Shown here in pieces: positions 46,263 through 58,164 of a DNA stretch of 64,000 bases. The notes below the pieces were generated by a model. The model worked only from the letters and a program-made list of their open reading frames with translations. It was not told the origin of the DNA and made no database searches. The translations under genes and the position numbers were made by a program. How positions within the stretch are numbered: the first letter of the stretch is position 1; each line of letters opens with the position of its first letter. Origin of the DNA: Tubulanus polymorphus (Eukaryota > Nemertea > Palaeonemertea > Tubulaniformes > Tubulanidae); assembly GCF_964204645.1 (NCBI RefSeq), contig NC_134029.1:23144450-23208449 (forward strand). The letters run 5' to 3'.

Positions 46263-46678
46263 ATAAGGATAAAGTGTGGGTGAGTCAAATGGGCGTGTTC
46301 AAACAACGGCTGAGTTTTAGAGAGCCAATAAAATCGCTTGATTATAAGGTGATTTTTATAATAGCAATAACAACAGCACATGTGCCTAGTTAGCGTACAT
46401 GTGTGCGATAGGGGGATTTTTCAGCAGACGTAAAAAACCGACAGCTTCGCCGAAGGTTTATTTTCTCATAATCGCAATAGTCATCAGTTTGAAGGTTGGT
46501 GGTGAATGGATTGTGAAACTGTGTATACGACGACGGACGGACGGATCGCAGTGTCTCAGTGAGTCCCCATTGAGTCTCGCCGCCGAACGAGAAAGGAATA
46601 TTTTTAAAGACAACCGGTTTTGATTGTATTTCACTCGTCGCTATACGACTACTACGTTTGTACGGGATAACGTTAATT

Positions 46679-46827
46679 ATGATCGAAACTTCGACGAAAA
46701 TGAACGGGCAACTCGTGAAGCCCGGTTCAACGCAAGTAACCCGCCTTATCAAAGACTTGACTTTAGATTTATACCAGGCTTACCGCAGAAAACGAAGAGC
46801 GTCCATGATTGACCCGAAATGCAGAAG
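46679..46827 (+). CDS. Alternative first exon D of the GRAM-domain gene
   Basis: ATG at 46679 opens 49 codons plus two bases to a donor (GTATTT at 46828). The product starts MIETSTKMNGQLVKPGSTQV and ends in the strongly basic YRRKRRASMIDPKCRR. The basic ending resembles the YYKKKRCMSE part of exon A, hinting at a shared function such as membrane or kinase interaction. Phase 2 fits the shared exon at 51757. The donor is weaker than the others. A separate ATG frame upstream (46399-46623, 74 codons with a hydrophobic VYFLIIAIVISL stretch) would be an upstream ORF if transcription starts before it. Confidence 0.5.
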
Positions 46828-48980
46828 GTATTTTACTTGTTTTCACTTTCCAGAATACTGGGCCAGATCCAATGAACTATGTTTGAAAGTCTTGTGACAT
46901 GTTTAAGGGCATTTTCGATCATTGTTATACTTGGAAGTGTAATTACCTTTGAAGATTTGTGGATCGGTCAGTTGCATTTCCAAGTAGAACTTGTTTTTTT
47001 ATGCAAGCGAAATTTATAAGATGCCATGTAATAAGGCGGTTAAAAGTTAAAGACATTCATAAAAGGGTGACTCAAAAAGAATGATTTAGGGTCTTGTACA
47101 AGACTCATGGAGCTGCCCTTGATATAGGTTTATCAAGTGACTTAAATGTTGAATGCAGTAGAAGGTGTTTTAGGGTTTAAGATCTTTTTTGAGAAAAAGA
47201 AAGTGATGAATGACAGATCTTTTCAAATGCGCATGAAAGAGTTCATGTGGATTGAATTGAAGTGTTCAGCATAAACTTTGATGGTGCATTGAAATTTCCA
47301 AATCACTTTGTCATGTAAACCCAAAATTTGGGTATTATATAGAGGTTTCCTTTGTTTGTGTAAATTCACTGCTGCCATCTGTCTTCATCTTATGTAATTA
47401 CTATTAATCGATAGAAGATAGAAGATCTGTACTGTGTAACATGCTCGCTCAACTCTCCACTAGCACTCAAACAATCTACACATCCTCCAGATTGCCTTGT
47501 ACTTTATATGGCAGACATGGATGTGTGGGTCATGCCTTGTACTTTTTATTGCTAACATGGATGTGTGGGTCATATCGTGTAGCGTTTTTCTTTACCTAGA
47601 AGTGGTATCACAAAAAACCGTTTGTCTGTGGAGGTAGACTTTTTATATTTCTGAGAAATAGTTATTGGCATCCATAAGCCTTCTCGAGCAAAATGAAGCA
47701 ATGTTCCTTGCTGTGAAGACTTGAATAGCAAAGCTGAGGGCTGCTGATAGACTGCCAGAGCTGAGTTATGGATGTCTGACTCTCAAAATCCTTTTAATCC
47801 TCCCATTCCTTCTAACATTTATGAAACGTGCTGGTTTCAAGGTTTTACGGTATGATTTGTTGCATCATGTTTGACGCTGGTTAATGCACTGAAGCTCCTC
47901 GCTGGAATTATAGTTTTTGCTGCGTTCTTTTTATCTCCAAATTTCTGGGGAAACGTTGGCAAGCTCAAGCACCCAACCTGAATCTGTATAGGATATGCTT
48001 TGCTGGAACATCATCAAGGACATTTTTCTGGAGCCACCATTTTGTCATTTTGACCATAACTGGATAGATACGCAATATTATGATAGCAATAAATAATGGT
48101 TTCTAGCGGGTCAATAGGTGTGTTGTCCACATACACCCACCTAATTTATGACTAATAACAAAGTTGTATAACAGGGTTAATAAAGTTTATCAACCTCTTT
48201 TGATCAGGTTTTTATGGCTAGATATATATTTGAAGTAACCTTAATCCCTTAATAAGCCCGGTGTTTTTCCGGTGATATTTACCCCACAACCAAATATTTA
48301 CAGCAGTTGCTAGATCCTTATGCCTTGAAGGACAGTCTTTTTTCAGTAATCTCATGTTGAGAAGGTCAATAACTGGACTATGAAATGTTTTAGGTAAAGG
48401 CAACCACCGCATGTTTTATAATTTCATTGTTTAAATGAAACACGTGTTCATGAACTGTGGCGGCGTGTACTGGACATTAAATACTGCGATAGCTTAGGAC
48501 AACACCCACCTTATATACATACATATAGTAACATCTGGAATGATTTGTCATACTACAAATATTGTGTAACGATAGAAATCGTGCAACAGCTAATTGAATT
48601 GCTAATTTCCGTCATTGATAGTACGAAGGAATAAGCGCTAATGAAGGAGTCTAGAAGGAGAAGTTATCTGTACAAACTCCGAGTGCAAAGGATTAATGAT
48701 GAGTTACTTATTTGTCGCTAGTATCATCGTTGATTGGAGTCTCCGGCAGTGACAACACAGTCAAACAGATCGAATAATCGGATGCTCAGCACTAAACTAC
48801 AGCTGCTGCTGCTGCTGCTGTTACTGTTACATGTGCATGTGCGCGTCTCCTCCCTCCCGTCAAATGATTGACTGCCTGAAATCATTCGCAGCGACGACGG
48901 TAATAATGTAATATTTATCGAGATATTATAGATTAGCTAGCCTGTTATAGGTGTACACGCGAGCGAGCGCTATTGGGAAT

Positions 48981-49123
48981 ATGGAGAGCGATGCCACGAC
49001 AGCAGCGGTGAACAGAAACATCATCGCTACAGCGCACGGAATAAACATTATCATCAACCCACCGGACGATGTCAACCCGACGACTAACAAGTCACTGTCG
49101 TATACTAACGGTTTTGTGAGGAG
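48981..49123 (+). CDS. Alternative first exon E of the GRAM-domain gene
   Basis: ATG at 48981 opens 47 codons plus two bases to donor GTAAGG (49124). The product starts MESDATTAAVNRNIIATAHG and ends NGFVRR, followed in the shared exon by STSFNRN. It is the longest well-formed first exon and lies nearest to the shared exon at 51757. It is preceded by GC-richer DNA with a CTG trinucleotide run (about 48803-48820) and CpG sites, consistent with a promoter. I consider this the likeliest main isoform start, but nothing in the sequence proves the ranking. Confidence 0.55.
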
Positions 49124-49424
49124 GTAAGGCTACGTAGAGCGCGACATATGGTCTTAGTTTCACTTGATGTTTGTAACAGGCCATTGATTCTATGAACAGC
49201 AGTGATAAACAAACCGTTGTTAGTAGCCTCGTGATATACGCCAGATTTCTGGCATCACTTGAATGTCATACGTTTTAGGCGTGGTATAATGTAGTATCAT
49301 TTATACATTTTAATTATCACCCGGTTTTATTTGAATATTGACTTTATGGCTTCATGTAGCTGTTGTCACTAAAAATGGTGAACAGATTCTATTGTATCTA
49401 TTATATGGAAAATTACGCTCGGCA

Positions 49425-49640
49425 ATGAAAAACGTGTTCGAAAAGGTTTCTTGTAGTCAATGATTTATTTTCGATGTTTCGACTATATCTTAAGTAGTCA
49501 TCTAATTATCTTAAGTAGTCATCTAATTATCTTAAGTAGTCATCTCACTCAGTATTCCTGAAGATGACTATAAGAATATAGTCAAAATGTCAAAAATTAA
49601 TCATTAACTAAATGAAACCTTTTTGAACACGTTTTTCATC
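49425..49640. mobile_element. Fold-back element with tandem repeats in its loop
   Basis: The left arm starts ATGAAAAACGTGTTCGAAAA and the right arm ends TTTTTGAACACGTTTTTCAT. The arms are about 70-80 bases. The loop contains three copies of a 21-base unit (TAATTATCTTAAGTAGTCATC), and CCTGAAGATGACTATAAGAA ... ATAGTC on the right resembles the hammerhead-like box of the 32.5 kb palindrome in degraded form. A one-armed relative lies at about 59.98 kb. Confidence 0.55.
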
Positions 49641-49960
49641 TCTGGGTATAATTTTTCTTTTGTAAGTATGGGATTTACTAGATTATTACAACACAGGCTC
49701 GGATTGTTTCACAGTCTAATGGTGTATCCATCTTCAAGGCCAGTCTCTATTTCATTTACATCTATAGGATCTGCTGTAACTGATAACTTTCAGCTATACA
49801 GTGCAACAGTTCGAGTGTCGTTAATTGGTTTTTCAGAATGAAATATCAAACTATGTTGTTGCGTATACATATGCATCAATTGATTATATCACTGTTTAGA
49901 CAAAAGTCTGTATATGACGAATCTAATGAATAGACGCAATGAAGCCAAATAAATGGAGGA

Positions 49961-50385
49961 GTGTGTAATGGTGAGGAGTGCTGCAATGAGTATCTAAGGG
50001 TGAGGAGGGCTGCAATGAGTATCTAAGGGTGAGGAGTGCTGTAATGAGTATCTAAGGGTGAGGAGTGCTGTAATGAGTATCTAAGGGTGAGGGGGGCTGA
50101 AATGAGTATCTAATGGTGAGGAGTGCTGCAATGAGTATCTAAGGGTGAGGGGGGCTGCAATGAGTATCTAAGGGTGAGGGGGGCTGAAATGAGTATCTAA
50201 TGGTGAGGAGTGCTGCAATGAGTATCTAAGGGTGAGGAGGGCTGTAATGAGTATCTAAGGGTGAGGGGGGCTGAAATGAGTATCTAATGGTGAGGAGTGC
50301 TGCAATGAGTATCTAAGGGTGAGGAGTGCTGCAATGAGTATCTAAGGGTGAGGAGGGCTGTAATGAGTGTGTAAAAGGGTGAGGT
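49961..50385 (+). repeat. 29-bp minisatellite, about 14 copies
   Basis: The unit is GGTGAGGAGTGCTGCAATGA plus GTATCTAAG. Variants GAGGGGGGC and GAGGAGGGC and C/T/A at one position are arranged in a partly repeating order, suggesting duplication of groups of units. Confidence 0.9.
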
Positions 50386-50514
50386 TGTATTTGAAATCAA
50401 TCACTTCACCTCAAATGAAATTGATTGTAACCCAGTGACATTTAACGTGGCTGCGTCAGTTATTAAGCTGCATACTCGGTTAAGTTAGCGCTCAAATCAA
50501 CAAGATCTGATGTA

Positions 50515-50713
50515 AGCCACGATCACACAGACCAAATTGGCACGGATCAGGCCCGAGCCAAATTGACACGGATCAGTCCCGAGCCAAATTGGCACGGATC
50601 AGACCCGAGCCAAATTGACACGGATCAGTCCCGAGCCAAAGTGGCATGGATCAGGCCCGAGCCTAATTGACACGGATCAGGCCCAAGCCAGATTTTATGT
50701 AAGCGCGGCTATA
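50515..50713. mobile_element. MITE family A copy with an internal ~28-bp tandem expansion
   Basis: Begins TAAGCCACGATCACACAGAC and ends GTAAGCGCGGCTATAG, matching the family termini. The inside is about six tandem copies of GGCACGGATCAGGCCCGAGC plus CAAATT with small changes, in place of the usual unique interior. Confidence 0.65.
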
Positions 50714-51756
50714 GTGTTGATGAATTTTTAGATTTCATGTTAGTAATAGCAATCTGAAGCAAGGAATAAATGCAATGTTTTGTTTGTAACAGTTGATATT
50801 TCATATGGTCCCCGACTAACTGAAACAAACATGAACCGTTAAAGGGCGAACCCGTTTAGGTGCTATTTAGGTGTGGTTGAGGATACAAATGGCTCAAGTT
50901 CATTGTATGGATAAGAACCGATGATTCTTCAGTAGTTCATTTAATTACGCGGCATATTGTCAGTGTTGGTTGCGTAATAGGGCTTGATTTGCGCTATTAG
51001 CTTCAGGTATTAATCCGGTATTAATAAATACTTGCGAAGAATGGTGAATTCATGAACAGCAACGCATTCAACTAAAAAAAAAAAACCAGAAATAAGTCAT
51101 TGAATTCTTGCGATCATCGTCAGGTAATTGTCATAATTTCAGCAATAGTGTAAATCAAAATATTTAACAGTAGGAAATATTATAACTAACAGTTTTTTCG
51201 GTTTTTTTTTTTGTGTATGTATTAATGAAAGCGATGAAAGAAATAGATAGTTATTATCCGAAAATTATCGGCGACCTGTTGAAACAGAGGAACATTTCTT
51301 GTGCACTTGTCTCAAATACGTTGATCTGTACTTACCACTTCGCTTCTATTATGTTTGAATCCCAAGTACAGCTCATTCGCACAGCGAGTGGCTGGGGGCT
51401 GTTAGTTCCCAAGAAATTTTGTAACGGCATATAAGAAGAATCATTGTATCATTTTTTCACTTCAGGTAACTGCCCTTTTTTGGGTTTCTTTGCCCCCCTC
51501 CCACATTGGAATGCTAGATACAGCCCTGTTGTGCATGCCCATTGTACCGATTGTCTTGCAACTAATGACATCCTTTATTTCGACTTGAAACGGCTGCATC
51601 GAGATTGATTTCTGAATGATTAATTTGATTTCACCTTCATGGATAAAAAAATGAACAGATTGTTGGCCGCAGTTCAGGAATGCTCGGCTCTGAGCGTTTG
51701 TCAGTTTTCACGCTGTATACGAGTTTTATAAGACATTGATCTCCTTGTTTTTGCAG

Positions 51757-51852
51757 ATCTACTTCATTCAATCGCAATTCAACGAGCCGCAGTAAAATCG
51801 ATACAAACCATGGCGAAACACCAGAGAAAGATTCTGATTCCGTTAAATCAAG
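51757..51852 (+). CDS. Shared exon 2 of the GRAM-domain gene
   Basis: Acceptor CTTGTTTTTGCAG, donor GTAAGA. The 96 bases enter and leave in phase 2, so the exon can be skipped without changing the frame. It encodes STSFNRNSTSRSKIDTNHGE followed by TPEKDSDSVKSR, a Ser/Thr-rich disordered stretch with possible phosphorylation sites. All alternative first exons A-E can join here; first exon F lies downstream and would join exon 3 directly. Confidence 0.65.
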
Positions 51853-51877
51853 GTAAGATTGAAGATAAGAAATGCTT

Positions 51878-52192
51878 TAAGCCGTGTTTACCCTACGTCA
51901 TTCAGAATGTTCTGAATTTAGTAAGTCTGTTCTAGATTTGTCCTTTCCATTTTAGAACAGACTAATTTAGACTAACTAGAAATACTGATCCAGGTCCGTT
52001 CAGCCCATTTCTCTTGTGTTCGTTTGTCAATTACAGTAATCGTCTCTGGCTGGACCAGTAATAACAGCTCATTAAGAAACCTGTGTCAATTGATTTGGTC
52101 TGTTCTTAATTCGTCCAAACCAGGTACCGAGGGGAAGGACAAATTAGAACGGGCTAACTAGCGATAATGTGAACGCGGCTTAAGAGCTTGTC
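51878..52192. mobile_element. MITE family B copy with recognisable ends
   Basis: TAAGCCGTGTTTACC at the left and GTGAACGCGGCTTAAG at the right form imperfect inverted termini. The inside holds TTCTAGATTTGTCC, GGCTGGACCAGTAATAACAG and TTGATTTGGTCTGTTC, shared with the other copies. Confidence 0.6.
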
Positions 52193-55020
52193 AGTTTGAA
52201 AATACTTACAACACTCATGATCATTTCTGTTCTTGTTGAACGCATCTAAAAGGGATAGTCATCAGGTTGCACATAATATATAAACGATAAAACCACTATT
52301 AAAGCTAGGACAATTACAGGATATTTTTAGATAGCTGTTTCGAAAAGATTCTGATTACACCTGAATTTAATCTAACGATTGAACACTATAGAAAATGAGG
52401 CTTTAGTTTTGATTAAAAACATTGAATAGATGTTGCATGATGTGGATTAAGGGGAAGGTCATTCCAAAGAGTGGCAACGTATGTCCTTCACTTAAACATT
52501 CACAGGGTACAGCAGCGCTATAAACCTTGGCTAAAACTGAACAAATGATTTCGGTATTTTTCCACTGGGCCTTGCCCTGCGCGTATGATACAGATTTCAC
52601 ATTCTGTAATATCACTCTTATTAAACTCAATCGTTTTAATCGCACCCTGGGAACGGGCCAGCGATATATCAAAATTAATATGTATATATATCGAAATACA
52701 ATTCATGCAACACGTGTGCGCGATAAGCAGCTGTAAAATCGATGAATAGGCTGCTAGTGGCAAGGGGTAACTATGGTTATAGCCAAGTAATCTAATTAAA
52801 TCATTTAGCCCCTTTACCAATCATATGATTAAAAACTGATCGTCAATAGCGTAATTTCAAATAATGTATTTGATAGGTTTACTGTGATATTCTGAGTGTA
52901 ATTGGAAAGTAGGATTTTTTTCCGACATATACTGCATAATGCTGCATGATTTTACATATTGTCTTCAAAATAATTTTCAATGCCCTGTTTTTCAATGTAC
53001 TTTTTTGGAGACAGATTTTTCCTCAATTGCCATGATCGAAAAGTCTGCAGTCTCATCACAGTTTATTACTAGTTGTTCCAGTCGAGTCTCCAGTAGTAAC
53101 TTTAAACATCCATCTATTTTCTGGTCATCGATGTTACGACATATCTCTTAGCACTAGCAAATCTGGGATCGTCACGCGAGTGTTAATATGATGCTTGTTA
53201 GGAGAAGCCTTTATATTCAAGGTATGTCACGTTGTGTCATCTACGCCATCAGTGACCTTTTGCGACAGACATGTAAAGTTCCATGATCCTTCTGATCAGA
53301 AAACATGTCTTCCAAATGCTGCATGCTGAAATTCAGAATGAGAGGAATATGTGAGGTTACGACACAGAGGTTTTGACCGTTCCGAGCAAATTTTTGCCCT
53401 TGTTAAAACAGGTACTGAGCCATTTGGTACTGGTGTAAATGGTTGGCCTGGAAACAGAGCAAATTCGGCCTGAGTCAAAGATACCTGCGTCATCACAACT
53501 TAGTTGTGTATTTCAGGTTTTAGAACAGTATATTGTAATAAAAATCAGACTCGTTTGTAGATGAGTTAGTGGATGCATGATTTTCTTCGCCCGTTCTAAT
53601 ATGTGACATCATCTCACCCGCTACAGTTCTATATCCATCAATAATCCTGTGGAAATAAGCCTCACACTCGGCTTCATACGAGGATGATCGTAAAATCATT
53701 AATATTCCGCAGATGAGATCTTCTTGAAGGGCAGAGGTTGCTCGAATGAAAGGCGTGCGTCAAATCTGGCAAAATATTTTGATCAGTTTTTGCCGTTCCG
53801 CGTAATTGTGGCGGCGCTTCGGGATAATGAGCTATGATGAAGACACTCGAAACAGCTTCATTCGCTCTGACGTAAATAGACGAAGCCAATTTGAGAAACT
53901 ATTTCGGCTGAAAACCCACGAAACGTTACATCAATTTCAGATAGAGCTTCAAACATTTTGGAGAAAATAATTCTGGATATTCTTAGACGGATTTGGTCTA
54001 TTTTTGGTACGTGAGAAGCCTGTTGAAAGTGGCTGTACCTACTCACAGAATTGTCCTCTTATTGCTCATTTACCTTGATAACTAGCACCCAGTTTTGCGT
54101 ATGTAAACTATTTTTATTTGTTTCCTTAGTTTTTAGCATTGATTTTTTCAGAACTTATAAAGCTTATTGGTAAAACCTACCGCATCAATAACGTCAGATA
54201 CTATCGGGTTTTTCAAGTGATACGTGTGCAGTAGACCTGGCACTCAACAGTTTCAAGCTCTCTTCATGACGTATCATTTATTAATGTATCTCAATATTTT
54301 TCCAGTTTATCAGTTATTGGCTCTTCAGTTAGATGCTCTACTAGATGCTCTACAATTCGTATTTGTTGTGAAGTTCTGATAATTGAAAGAACTCAGCTGT
54401 ATATGATATGTAATGCATTTATTATTCCGACGTTAACTGATACTGAATTGGCAGAAAAGTTGAAGTTGATCATTTCGATCGTATGTTGTATAAAAATTGT
54501 TATTCTTCAAGAATCTTTCCTAAGATCACTACCCGCAACTTATTGATCGATGAAAGGAGTGTTTCAGTGTTGGCCTTCGGTTTGAGGTCGCGAATGATAT
54601 TGAAGGTAATGAAAGGATATCCTGGTTCACATTTGACATTTATCGCTATAAATGTCTCAACCTTTACCGTGAATAGGTAATCGATTCACTTCCTTTCATC
54701 CGCGTGATGTCGCTAGTTTCACTTGAGTGTTATATCTTATTTTTTGGATCCAGCTCCACAAGTGTCTGAGAATTTGACCATAAAGCTGGGCGTACTTGCA
54801 GCGACTTGCTGCGATCACCAGCGATGATGATGTCGTCAACCTCAGCACACTTGTGACAACGCAATGAGTCGCGCATATTCAACTGCAATGCTTCCAGTCC
54901 TGATGCTGCTCTAGATTTAAGACCATCTTTATTCTATAACCGAGCTAACAACTTAAGTTCAGTCTTAAGAGTAAAGACCGCTTTTAGACTTAAGTCCTGA
55001 CTATGAAACTGGGTCCTGTG
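52193..55020. other. Intron sequence, no exon recognised
   Basis: The intron between shared exons 2 and 3. Overlapping frames at 52.4-52.8 kb and a 66-codon frame at 54483-54680 lack motif support. The latter ends in phase 2 before a weak GTAATC and is probably chance. No tRNA or other RNA gene is seen. Confidence 0.35.
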
Positions 55021-55162
55021 GCCGGTTGCATAGTCACGGCTTAGACTTAAGAACAGTCTAAGACCAACTCAGTTCTATAGCCAATCTAAGAACTTAAGAC
55101 AAGTCTTAGGATTTAAGACCACTTTTGGACTTAAGTCACTGTGACTGTGCAACTGGCCCCTG
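55021..55162. mobile_element. Short inverted-repeat element
   Basis: GGCCGGTTGCATAGTCAC and GTGACTGTGCAACTGGCC are its inverted ends. The interior is rich in TTAAGAC / GTCTTAA repeats in both orientations, so the whole 140 bases can fold into a hairpin. Confidence 0.6.
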
Positions 55163-55599
55163 GTTACAAAGTACTGTGGATGAACATTAGATAAAATCTT
55201 AATCAAATTCATCAATTGTTGATGTTGTAATTATTGAATTGTTTCCGCTTCAAGGTTCTAGATATAATTGAAACAATCGCTTGTAGATACGTAATGCATT
55301 CACGGATATCTTCGATTGTCGTGTATTGAATGCGAGACGTGACATTTGAATAAATCAGTACGTGTTAACTGCGTGTAGCTGTATCGATGCTGCTGCGCTG
55401 ATGACGTCAACAAACAACGTCGATATCATCAATACTTAGTTTCATAAGAGAGAATTTACCTCAACTCGTTCTCAATACGTGGTATAACTAACTGTGGGAA
55501 ATACCAGTTTCAGTTCTCATAGTTCCCGCTGCAGCTGATATCTCTCATGATATCGCCACATGCCTGCTCAATAACTTTAAGCCGCAACTACACGAGCTC

Positions 55600-55836
55600 T
55601 GATAAAGCCAACAGTTCGCAGGGTGTGTATTTGTTTGACACATGCCAAATTAGGCCGGACCCAAGATGTCGTATCGGGACTCGTGCCAAATCTTGGCTCA
55701 CTTGCCACAGTATCATTCTGATAGCATTTCAGTAACGAGTGATTGATTTACGCTCTCTCATTAAGCACAGGCCAAATTTGTGGATCGGACCAGTTTTACA
55801 CAGACCAAAATTCGTCTTCATGTGATCACGTGGCTT
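55600..55836. mobile_element. MITE family A copy, diverged
   Basis: Carries ACACATGCCAAATTAGGCC, CACTTGCCACAGTATCATTC and CAGGCCAAATTTG, as in the 30.84 kb copy. The right end, near CATGTGATCACGTGGCT, resembles the family terminus. Confidence 0.5.
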
Positions 55837-56164
55837 CGATATACTAATATATAATAGATGCAAGTTGATGAGTTCTTTCAAAACGAGATGATCTAAAGCT
55901 AGGTGCTCCGTTTGAAACTGGAATCTAGTTTCTCCGTACAAAAGAATCTAATCAGGTCAGTATCGATTCAGCAGTAATTTACTGTGGTAGTTATTTCTTA
56001 CTGATCTACAGCGATCAATCTATACCTGATCTAATAAAACACTGATCGATCAATAACTAATCAGCGTTCAGTGAATTCATCCATGCACGGCCTTACTGCA
56101 ACACCCTCATTACCCTCGCTAAACTACAATATCACTCGATAGAAACGTTACCGAGATTATCTGT

Positions 56165-56400
56165 GTCCCGAATTGGGATCACACGATAGTCAGATGACTC
56201 GGGCCACGCCCGTGCCTAAACGTTCTCGCGTATATCACTGATTGAAATACTATCATAATGATGCTGTGGCAAGTGAGGTTAGAACTAGTTAGCATTCATT
56301 AAAAAATAATTTAGCACCGCCTTGGCACGCCGTTTAGCCTGTGTGATTGGTTAGCCCGGGGCTTATCTTGCAGGGGTCAAATTTGGCACAGGTCAAAAAT
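56165..56400. mobile_element. MITE family A copy, diverged
   Basis: GGGATCACACGATAGTCAGA at the left and GGCCACGCCCGTGCC / GCACAGGTC words inside mark it as a relative of the family. The ends are eroded. Confidence 0.4.
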
Positions 56401-56447
56401 GTAATGATATGTATAAAGCATCTTATTTCAATCAGGGAAGTAAAAAA

Positions 56448-56740
56448 CTACACCAGGTCACAGGTCTTGTCATATAAAGGGGTCATTCTTTTCATGACTA
56501 AATGATGATTCTGTCTAGATCCGATTTTTTGTATCTGATCTGTCGTGTTTTTAACGTCGTCGGCGCGGGGATTGCGTTTGATTATGAATTCTTCACGGTA
56601 TTCGAGAGGTGCTCTGTGTCGGCACGATTCGCCGACAGGAATAATGACATCGACACGATCGGAAGACACATTGTCTGTCGCACGGCGGCTTGTGACTTGA
56701 TCTACGTCATCCGATATATGTCTAATTTCTCAGAAAGTTT
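56448..56740 (-). other. Open - strand stretch of possible coding origin
   Basis: On the - strand a frame runs without stops from about 56740 to 56448 and includes SDRVDVIIPVGESCRHRAPL and NPRADDVKNTTDQIQKIGSR. Its charged, non-repetitive composition and locally higher GC look more like protein than the surrounding intron. An acceptor-like TTCTGAGAAATTAG precedes it. I recognise no family; it could be a relic exon or chance. Confidence 0.2.
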
Positions 56741-57429
56741 CCTTCCATCACTGGTGGCTATAGACACCGCGTGTTACAATACACAGTATTGTTTCATAGT
56801 GATTCAGTTATAATAACGTGTACTGTCTTTACATCATCTGATCAACAACACCTTCTATTGTCTACCGGGATGATACTAATTAATTTGTGTTAATTAGCTC
56901 GTTATCGATGCTAATAACGATTATCGAAGGTCACATTTACATCACCTTCATCTGCGGGAAGCACGAAATAAGACCTAAAGCAACTTCAATCGTTGTGATT
57001 AAGGTCTCTCAATCTTCACTTGACGTGTGGGACGTAGTGGCTCGTCTTCGATATCAACTTAAATGAATTATCTCAATGCTTTCGTTCATTTCAATGGTTT
57101 TCTCAAATATATATAACCTAAGCGTTTAGATCTGATCTGATACCCTATAGGACCATCTGTGAAACTTTCTCCTTCAGGTTGAATCAAAAGTAGCCTGTCT
57201 ATCTTTCACATTGATATTTCGGTCATTATGAATTGTGGTTGGTAGATGTTGTTAGGTCAGTTGTAGGCTCAGACTGTCTGATGAGCCTAATTAGGGAACG
57301 TGTCTGATTTTATTCATTGCACTGCGAGTTCATTGTCTTAGAAACACATCCTATGATCAGTGTTGATACTTGGAAACTGATCAGGGTGACGTAAATGAGG
57401 TTATTTAGTGACACAGCACTGTGGCGCTA

Positions 57430-57475
57430 CTATCGACCTCTCTCTCTCTCTCCCTCTCGTTCTCTCTCTCTCACT
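57430..57475 (+). promoter_or_regulatory. CT-rich (GAGA-type) tract upstream of first exon F
   Basis: TCTCTCTCTCTCCCTCTCGT and following CT repeats lie about 70-110 bases before the ATG at 57541. CT/GA tracts are common near metazoan promoters. It may also be a simple microsatellite. Confidence 0.35.
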
Positions 57476-57540
57476 GTCGAGCAGTTATTGATGCTCAGTC
57501 AGAGCTGTGGATAAGACACTCGTGCGCTTACTTCTTAATT

Positions 57541-57581
57541 ATGACCGTCGGTCGGTATCGCATCTGTCCGAAAATATTTAG
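57541..57581 (+). CDS. Alternative first exon F of the GRAM-domain gene
   Basis: ATG at 57541 opens 13 codons plus two bases (MTVGRYRICPKIFR once joined) to donor GTAAGA (57582). Phase 2 matches the shared exon at 60462, which completes the last codon to Arg. It lies downstream of shared exon 2, so this isoform would lack the exon at 51757 and have the shortest N-terminus. Because the exon is short, chance is more likely than for A, D or E. Confidence 0.4.
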
Positions 57582-58164
57582 GTAAGACGTTTTTTTCACA
57601 GTCGACTTCGTTTCATCCAGTTGTCTTACGACAGCTTACTTTCTTTTAGAAATGAAAAAGTTCATCTTTTAATCTTCTGTAGGTCTTTATATCAATGATT
57701 GAAGTGGTATTATTTTGTAGAATTCTTCGTAATCGCTGGTTTCATTTTCGTTCAAATCTTTGCTTCAAAGTTTCGATTTGATGATTCGTTATTTGCTCGG
57801 CTGCTTACGATATCTATTTAAGTCTTTTATTCGAGTCTTAAGATTTTATATGATATTCGATCGTTGTTTTGGTTTGTTATGATTTTATCGTATTATTGCG
57901 AATAATTGATTTCTAGGTGTCGTTATTAAACGAGTTGAACTACGTTTGATCAATTTGAAACGTTGTAATATTATCATCGATCGATCGCCGCACAAACAGC
58001 TTCTACGCCTGTAGCAAGTTTTCTGAATATTGTTTTTGTTTTTCCCATAAAAAAGATAAACAAACTTATTTCGTTCCTTGTCAGCAAGTATTACTAAAAC
58101 ATTTTTGAACCTCCAAACGTTGGATGAATTCGCTGTTTCATCTTTCAAACATATGTCTCGTCCA

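Noticed and set aside
48374-48395. Tiny ATG exon (MKCF) ending in phase 2 before GTAAAG
   Set aside because: At 14 bases it is too short to be meaningful; such matches are expected by chance.
52403-52820. Overlapping - strand frames suggestive of a retroelement
   Set aside because: I could not find a clear reverse-transcriptase or endonuclease motif, unlike the LINE end at 31959-32192.
54483-54680. 66-codon frame ending in phase 2 before GTAATC, a possible further first exon
   Set aside because: The donor is poor, there is no promoter-like context, and the peptide has no resemblance to the other first exons.
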